Assembly: GCA_965153355.1 (NCBI GenBank)
Contig: OZ231126.1
Span: forward strand, 72,230,001 to 72,294,000
DNA from: Flaccisagitta enflata
Taxonomy: Eukaryota; Chaetognatha; Sagittoidea; Aphragmophora
Direction: 5' to 3'
Length of the DNA stretch: 64,000 nt
Notes under the pieces: model-generated
What the model was told of the DNA's origin: nothing
Seen by the model: only the letters and a program-made list of their open reading frames with translations
The model's database searches: none
Shown here: positions 58,061-64,000 of the stretch, in pieces
Layout: each line of letters opens with the position of its first letter
Position numbering within the stretch: the stretch's first letter is position 1
Program-made: the position numbers and the translations under genes

Positions 58061-59740
58061 CACATATGCAATAGATTGGGCACAAAATGGGCATTCAATA
58101 GAAAAATCATTTTCAAGCACTTTTCATGTTCCATTTGCATTTGTTAGGCAAAAGCCCAATCTACTTGGAAAATCGATTTGACCTAGACACCACGTCATCA
58201 ATGCTGTAGTTGTATAGAATATCTAAGGGAGAAATTTCACTCAAATTTACAGCAATCAATTCTTTATAACTACAGCATTGAAGACGTAGTACCTAGATCT
58301 AGTCCAAATCGATTTTCCAATTGGATTGGGCTCTGATTATGCAAATGGCTTATGAAAAGTAGGGCCAACGGTTTTTGCATCAAATCAATTGAACACCCCA
58401 GCCTGCAGCTTTTTTAAACAGACTATGTCTATGCTGTTAAAAAACTACTCGCTATGACTTTTCTCATGAGTTGAAGACAGATTTGATACTGTCTGTGATG
58501 GTGGTTTATAGTGCCATCTTAATTGAATATTTGTACCAAATTGGGCCACTTAGCCTTAAAAATCAAACCTAAAATCCATGAGATTATAAAACTAGAGCTC
58601 AAGATCTCACTAGTGGTGCAATCCGCATGTTTCTATCATTTATCGTTTAGATTTGAGAGCATTTCAAAGATGAAAGGGTTTGAAGGGAAAATTGAGGCTT
58701 CAATTTCAATGATAATTTTGACATTTTCCACTAATTTCAATATTTCCCGGCTTTGGATGGACCAATCTGCATAAAATTGGTGATCGAATTGAAGAGTTTT
58801 TCCTGTTCTAGCAGATGGTAAAAAAATTTTTGATCGATATTCCCCCAAAATAATTTTAAAGACTCTAGAGGCAGGTGCAAAAAAGTCGATTTTTTTGCAA
58901 ATTGGTCAATTTTGGATGAAAAATTAGGCCACTTCCAATTCGTAAAAAGACTTAAAATCCATAGGCAAAATAAAGTGCTGTCAATTCTTAAATGAATTGC
59001 AATTGCGTGTCAATATGTTCTTGCATTTAGATTTTATAGAACTTCAAAGATCTAAGGGTATGTCAAAATAATAATTTTTGTGTATTTTAATCTTTGAAGC
59101 TCTATAAAATCTAAGTGCAAAAACATATTGACACGCCAATTGCACCACTGGTTAGCTCCTGAGCAGTGCCTAATTTTGCTCATTCAAAGTTGACCAATTC
59201 AAAAGAAACTTTCCATATTTGATATAAAGGCAGGGGGGGGAATATCGATCAGAATTTTATCAGCTAAGTAGAAAAATTTGATACCAATTCATTAATTCTC
59301 AAAAAATATAATCAATTTATGAAAAATGTCAAGAATTATACTGAGTGAAGCTGCTAAATGCTTGAAGTATATAAATATGGCTGGATGCTAATAATTTTAT
59401 AATCTCATGGATTGATTGTTTCTCAGGCTAAGTGGCCCAGTGGCTGGCCTAAGTGACAGTGACATTTTTACACATACCTTCAAAATATCAGTCAACAGGC
59501 TATAACAAGTAGTTTTCAACAGTATAGACATAGTCTGTTTAAAAAAGCTGCAGGCTGGGGTGTTCAATTGATTTATATCGTATTGTATTCACACATCAAA
59601 AATGTGTAGCGCGTAACAAGAAAGCATAAATATCCGTTCAAATCAATAAAAAAAAAAAGCCGTTGACCCTAATGAAAAGTGCTTGGAAATAAATTCTTAT
59701 TCAAATGCCCAAATTGAGCCCACTCTAATATGCATGGCGA
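58061..59740. repeat. 1.7-kb nested palindrome (fold-back element)
   Basis: GGGCATTCAATAG (58088) and AAGCACTTTTCAT pair with ATGAAAAGTGCTT and CAAATGCCC (59673-59710). CACCCCAGCCTGCAGC and AGACTATGTCTATGCTGT (58394 on) pair with CAGTATAGACATAGTCT and GCTGCAGGCTGGGGTG (59518 on). TTGGGCCACTTAGCC (58541) pairs with GGCTAAGTGGCCCA (59427). Two inner hairpins sit within: 58146-58365 (GCCCAATC...GATTGGGC) and about 58988-59150 (CGTGTCAATATGTTCTTGC with its complement). Non-coding. Confidence 0.82.
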
Positions 59741-60190
59741 AGTCTTAAAGAACCTACCATGCGCGGAAATCGAATCCACCTGTCCGCCAACCAGAGGGCC
59801 AACGGCGGGCTCACTACTTTGAATTCCTGTCATCCCAACGTGCGGCACCGCAATGATTGGCCATCGTCTGATGTTTATACTCGCGATTTCCATGATCATG
59901 AAATAAACGTCAGGCCATGAAATGATAAACAAACACACAAACAAGTCTCTGACGGGCAATCCCAAGGCGTGGCCAAGCTACAGCGTTGTATTGCAAACTG
60001 TGCTGGATATTTTTACACATTTATTTTGTGTAGTTTTCATATAAGTGCGATAAGGGGAGAGTTAGAATGATGATTTATTGAAGGTTTCTCTCATCTACGA
60101 TAGGCCAGTGATATCTGGTCTACATAATGAGTCTTTTGATGTACAAAACCACTTCCTTTTGAATTCGACTGAAAATAGGAGAATAGGAAA
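59741..60190. other. Interval without a supported gene
   Basis: The minus strand is open for 98 codons (59669-59965) but overlaps the palindrome arm and matches no family I know. GATTCGATTTCC on the minus strand resembles a pol III B box, but the A-box-like TGGCCCTCTGG lies too close (25 bases). Confidence 0.4.
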
Positions 60191-60270
60191 AACAAGGCCG
60201 GATACATGGCAATCCAGTCGCGGACGGTTGGGTAGGAGCAGTAATGCAAGCAAGCAGCAGAAATTAAATG

Positions 60271-60803
60271 AGGCCCAGCACCTATAAGTCGCGTCGGGAA
60301 CTTAAATAGTGCTATTACGCCAACCCACATCGCCCCAAATATATTGTCATTGATTGAAGATGAAAAATGATTCAAAATATTCAATGACTTAAACAGACCT
60401 AATTTAGCTTGAATTATATTTAAAATAGGCCCAAAATGGCTAGTAGGCTTAATAAACAGTGAAACTAAATTGACTTAAAATGACTTAAATAACTTTAAAA
60501 GACTTAAATTGACCTAGAATGACTTTAATTCAACTGAACAGACCTAAGTTGACTTAAATTGACCTAAAATCACTGAAATGGTGAGAACTATTAGAATAAC
60601 ATCAAATAACTTAAATTGACTTAAACTGACTTTAAGTGACCTAAAATGACTTAAAATGATCTAATTGACTTCAATGGCCAAAATTGACAGTAGGTGTAAG
60701 GAACAAAACAAACAAAAAAGTAAGTGACCAAACAATGGCTTAACCCCAAATAATGAATAATGATAAAGCGGGAGTGTAGAGTCGCGCAGCACGCGACTAA
60801 AAA
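60271..60803 (+). mobile_element. Inner family A element, 10-bp GACTTAAATT-type body
   Basis: The head is worn (AGGCCCAGCACCTATAAGTCGCG), matching the two-stem subfamily at 49864-50074. The body is irregular TTGACTTAAA units (60380-60670). The tail is intact: GAGTCGCGCAGCACGCGACT and A run. The GGAC tract is missing. Confidence 0.72.
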
Positions 60804-60816
60804 TGTGACCGATGTA

Positions 60817-61563
60817 CAGGCCTGAAATTAGGATTTTTTTTGAGCGTGCACGCCGGGCACGCTCCCCAAAATTATAGCGAGCCCGACAGGAAAAGAGCGT
60901 GCCCGGTAGAAGTATTAATTTTACCATACTTCTAACTCAATATTTTTTTTTAAGCGTTCAAAAGAGACAGAGATAGCAACTAGTAAAATAACTACAACAT
61001 TCTTAATTTTGGAGCGTTTTGAAGCCTGGGTTTCATAAAAACTAGGTTCTCTTAGAACACCATTTACTCGTTGATTCATTCATGCACTCATCCATTAGAA
61101 ACATTTACTCATCAAAAACGTTCATTCATACATTTGTAATCACTGACACGCATATAATGGCAATAAATGGCCCATTATTTTTTCAGTTGAAAAAAATAAC
61201 ATCAATTCAGCAAATGAGGGTGAAATTTCAAACTTTTAAACACAGAGGAAAAGGCAAAGAATAAGGCTAATACATGCGCTTCGCAATTCATGAATGAGTA
61301 AATTAATGAGTGAATGAATGAATGTATGAATGAATGAATAAATGAATGAATGAATGAAAAATGAAAGATTGATCAAAGGAATGAAAACAGGAGTGACAAA
61401 AAAATGCAAAGAACGCCCATTTTGTATTGTTTTGAAAGTGTGACAGATAAAAAAATGAGAGAAACTAGAGCGTGCACGCCGGGCACGCAGCTAGTAAAAG
61501 CTGCATGCCCGACAGCCAAACTGCGTGCATCGGGCACGCGGGCACGCTCTATTTTCAGGCCTG
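60817..61563. mobile_element. hAT-type non-autonomous transposon with perfect target duplication
   Basis: Ends CAGGCCTGAAATTAGG and TATTTTCAGGCCTG are inverted and flanked by identical 8-bp CCGATGTA (60809-60816; 61564-61571). Subterminal GAGCGTGCACGCCGGGCACG motifs occur at both ends. The interior has a (TGAA)n tract (61298-61357) and no transposase. It split the tail half of the outer family A element. Confidence 0.9.
61298..61357. repeat. (TGAA)n microsatellite inside the hAT-type element
   Basis: GAATGAATGAAT with a few TATG and TAAA variants. Confidence 0.85.
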
Positions 61564-61653
61564 CCGATGTACCGACGGACCGACACGGCAAGGTGTAGAG
61601 TCGCGTGTCCGCGACTAAAAACGGAATTGTGCGCACATGACTTTTCTTCCACT

Positions 61654-61786
61654 TATTAGTAGGTGCCAAAAAGCACCTCTATGACTGGCTGTATCCGTTG
61701 GTCTGTTGGTCCATTCATCTGTCTGTTGGTAACGCAAACTTTTGTCAGTCCACACGACGTACCTCATTGGTCCACTTGGCCTTGTT
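61654..61786 (-). mobile_element. Family A relative with a different stem
   Basis: The layout of family A is kept: TTATTAG, stem-loop, CTCTATGAC, GTTGGTCTGTTGGTCC tract, and at the right TGGCCTTGTTTT. The stem is AGGTGC-CAAAAA-GCACCT instead of AGTCGCG...CGCGACT, so the fold is retained with a new sequence. Confidence 0.55.
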
Positions 61787-62017
61787 TTGTTTTTTTTAGA
61801 TGAAAGAATTTTTCATGTTTTTAGGAGTTACGTCCAATTGTCAATGGATGCAGGAATCAATTTCATAGGCCCTCACTGTAACCATGGCAATAAAAGAAAT
61901 AAATAAGAAAACACATTTGTGAGCATCAATCAATAAAAAGAGCAAGCAAAGTCTATGACCGTTTGAACGCTTTGTATAAGATCTTTTGCTGCTTGACTAT
62001 AAAACACTAAAAACCTG

Positions 62018-62225
62018 TTGTTAGTCGCGTGCACGCGACTGTACACCTTGCTTTGTCCGTCCGTCCGTGGGACCGATGGTTGGTGTGTCTGTCCGTCCAC
62101 CGCGCTTTTACTTTTTTTTTATCAATTTTATTTCTTTAAGTCATTATGAGTCATTTAAGAGTAGACTAAGTCATTCTAAATCATTCTAAGTCATTATGTA
62201 AGTCTCGCACGCGAAATATAGGTGT
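62018..62225 (-). mobile_element. Family A element, AAGTCATTCT subfamily
   Basis: Tail stem TTAGTCGCGTGCACGCGACT, GTCC tract, TATCAATTTTATTTCTTTAA, several AAGTCATTCT units and TAAGTCTCGCACGCGA. Close to 49864-50074 but without the terminal GGCCTTGTT. Confidence 0.78.
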
Positions 62226-62231
62226 TATTTC

Positions 62232-62432
62232 TTTAGTCGCGTGCTACGTGACTCTACACTCCACTTTGTCGGTCGGTCCGTCCGTTGGTCCGTCGGTCCG
62301 TCACACTTTACTTTTTTTGTCTTTTATAGTTTATGGCCTCACTGCTCCTGCCCAAATGATCAAGTGACCTCAAATTTGGAACCTGCCCCCCCCCCGAACG
62401 CGACTGGGGTAGCCGTGTATCCGGCCTTGTTT
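62232..62432 (-). mobile_element. Family A element, short copy
   Basis: Tail TTTAGTCGCGTGCTACGTGA, GGTC/GTCC tract, GGCCTCACTGCTCCTGCCC, then CGCGACTGGGGTAGCCGTG and GGCCTTGTT. Complete, with a poly-C run replacing part of the middle. It lies head to tail with the previous copy. Confidence 0.86.
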
Positions 62433-62883
62433 TCCTTTGCCATGGTTATCCATCGTCTATAAAAAAAATTTTGCACTTCAATGAAACTGTGTTCCATCAT
62501 TCCTTCCGTTTTCTAACTGGAAGCAAAATAAATGGTCTATTACTCATTTCTCAGACAACCTGTCAGAAAACCTGAAAGATGAAATCGTGGAAAGAGGAAA
62601 TGCCATTTGAGAGATCCGGTTAAGACTTAAGACCACGGGTTAATTATGATTTAACGGACAAATTCAAGTTAGAAAATGAGTATTTTACAACTCTTGAACA
62701 CTGCACACTTTTCTTTGTAATTGATGCCCAGGGAGGTCACACAAAGTACTAATCGTATTCTATAAATGTTTAATGTATGTACTAGATATTATCTAGTTAT
62801 GAATAAATGAACTGTATCAAAAAATCTGTGTCAAATGGCGCGGAACCACACCAACGGACCAGCATAGAGGCAGAGTAAGTAAG
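62433..62883. other. Interval without a gene
   Basis: AT-rich, with short frames only and no element ends seen. Confidence 0.5.
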
Positions 62884-63053
62884 AACAAGGCCGGATACAC
62901 GGCTACCCAAGGTGGGCAAGGGCAGTAATAAAATAGACCAGCTGGGCAGCTGTATCCCCAAAACCGCCCGTAATCGTCGAAAAAGCAGAGTGTTACCGAT
63001 GGACAGATCGACGGACGGAGCGGGTTGTAGAATCGCGTGCACGTGACTAAAAA
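62884..63053 (+). mobile_element. Family A element
   Basis: Head AACAAGGCCGGATACACGGC, a shortened AAGGTGGGCAAGGGCAG, AAAACCGCCCGTAATCG, GGACAGATCGACGGACGG tract and the tail GAATCGCGTGCACGTGACTA with an A run. Confidence 0.84.
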
Positions 63054-63662
63054 AAAAGTAGAAGTAACACCTGTACACTTATTATTGTCAAAAGAACAAA
63101 CAACTGTCAAATCTAAACATACATATTTAGCCATATGCCGATTTTTCCACCAGTTAGAACTGGAAAAAATCTTCACTTTGCTCATGAATTTCACCTTGTT
63201 TGCTTCTTACAAAATTGAATAAAATCAAAAACAGTAAAAACATTCCCTCTGCAAATAATGGCAAAATTACCAGAAAAACCTAATCAACATCAGGTGCTCA
63301 CCAAATCTACATAAAGATAGAAAATTGGATGTGGATTTCACAACTAAAAAGCTTATGAAAAGTTCTTTAATTTGGCCATGGATTTCAATTGATCTTGTGA
63401 AAGTGAATTTTTTCAAAATTGAAATCAAAGTTATGGAAAAAATTGGTACCTGGGTATTGATTGTTGTTTGTCAAGGATTGTTAAAGGTTGAAATAATCAT
63501 CCAAAACGGGGCAAAATATAGAAAACAATGCGGAATATATTGAGAAATAATCATCTAATATCCTATATCAAGGATTTGTATTGTTTCTCACCAGCAGTAG
63601 CGAGGCATCTATAGTTGTAGCACTACTTTGACAATAATTAGTGGACAGGTGTTAGCGCGCGG
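63054..63662. other. AT-rich interval without a gene
   Basis: A 72-codon frame at 63325-63543 is Lys/Ile/Val-rich and matches nothing I know. No splice or promoter evidence. Confidence 0.45.
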
Positions 63663-64000
63663 TGCCAGGAGGAAAAGAGAGATAAAGCGGATTCGTAACA
63701 AAACCCGACTTATAACAAGGCCGGGTACACAGCCATCATAATTGCGTGCGGGTGGGAGGGGGCAGTCAGGCACTTTAGCAGGAAAGGCGACGTCGGGAAA
63801 AGAACGATAAATCCAATAAACCGGTCGACAGACACACAGACGGACGGAGCTAGAAGTGACTTTTAAAGTCGCGAAGCGCGTGAGCAAAAACAAGTACGCG
63901 GCCGAAGTAACAGAAAGAGCATTGCATGCGTCTTCAGACGTCACTCTCCGGAAACTGGACGGCAATGTGACAGGCGTGTGTCTTGAGAATTCTCCTTTGT
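63663..64000. repeat. Right copy of the window-start repeat
   Basis: Matches 1-338 base for base in length, with about 21 substitutions. The left copy continues into a GA tract after position 363. This copy is cut by the window end just before that point, so whether it is followed by the same tract cannot be seen. Confidence 0.9.
63714..63890 (+). mobile_element. Family A element in the right terminal repeat
   Basis: Counterpart of 52-228: AACAAGGCCGGGTACACAGC head, ACAGACGGACGGAGC tract and GTCGCGAAGCGCGTGAG stem-loop with A residues. Confidence 0.7.

Larger units (their letters stand above)
60191..61621 (+). mobile_element. Outer family A element of a three-layer nest
   Basis: The head AACAAGGCCGGATACATGGC and GCAGTAATGCAAGC are at 60191-60270. 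Its continuation (TGTGACCGATGTA) is at 60804-60816. Its GACC tract and tail (GTGTAGAGTCGCGTGTCCGC, GACTAAAA) are at 61572-61621. The gaps are filled by another family A element (60271-60803) and a hAT-type element (60817-61563). Confidence 0.78.

Noticed and set aside
59745-59830. tRNA-like gene on the minus strand
   Set aside because: A-box-like and B-box-like motifs are only 25 bases apart, too close for a tRNA, and no clover-leaf is visible.

Overview
This is a repeat-dominated stretch of animal nuclear DNA, most likely from a marine or other invertebrate; the species cannot be named from the sequence. Three things point to an animal: a gag-like reading frame of the BEL/Pao retrotransposon type (a group known only from animals), GT-AG intron signals, and many hAT-, mariner- and fold-back-type non-autonomous elements among long GA, TC, CA, AAT and GTT tracts. 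No rRNA, CRISPR array, operon or bacterial gene was seen. Only two reading frames look like real protein genes: the gag-like ORF (24234-26108) and a small two-exon Gly/Ala-rich gene (46690-47548). Nearly all other long open frames are by-products of simple repeats.

Layout. 1-5.9 kb: the copy of a repeat found again at the window end, two GA tracts, and an 890-bp satellite. 5.9-13.6 kb: a 7.6-kb unit bounded by 571-bp direct repeats, T-poor and non-coding inside. 13.6-23.4 kb: a 112-bp satellite and several dispersed elements. 23.6-27.8 kb: the gag-like gene, GA/TC tracts and a 79-bp minisatellite. 28-36 kb: fold-backs, a hAT-type element with perfect target duplications, and dispersed elements. 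36.5-44.35 kb: a 61-bp satellite repeatedly interrupted by one element family. 44.4-53.2 kb: an Asp-coding repeat, the two-exon gene, and a run of long fold-backs, two with TA target duplications. 53.5-57.8 kb: a duplicated module with an 18-bp minisatellite, then 1.3 kb of GTT. 58-64 kb: a 1.7-kb palindrome, a three-layer nest of insertions, and the terminal repeat.

Two dispersed families recur throughout and I name them here. Family A starts ACAAGGCCGGATACACGGC and ends with a stem-loop (AGTCGCG / CGCGACT) followed by an A run. Family B starts ACAAGTCATCC or ACAGGTC and ends with a stem-loop closing in GGCCGCTGCCC followed by an A run. Both carry a GGAC-type tetranucleotide tract just inside the 3' stem-loop and a tandem-repeat body that differs between copies. 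Strand '+' means the head is on the left. This shared plan (head, repeat body, GGAC tract, stem-loop, A run) resembles non-autonomous Helentron (HINE/DINE-1) elements, but no coding partner is present and the assignment is inference. It is the most interesting system in the window.
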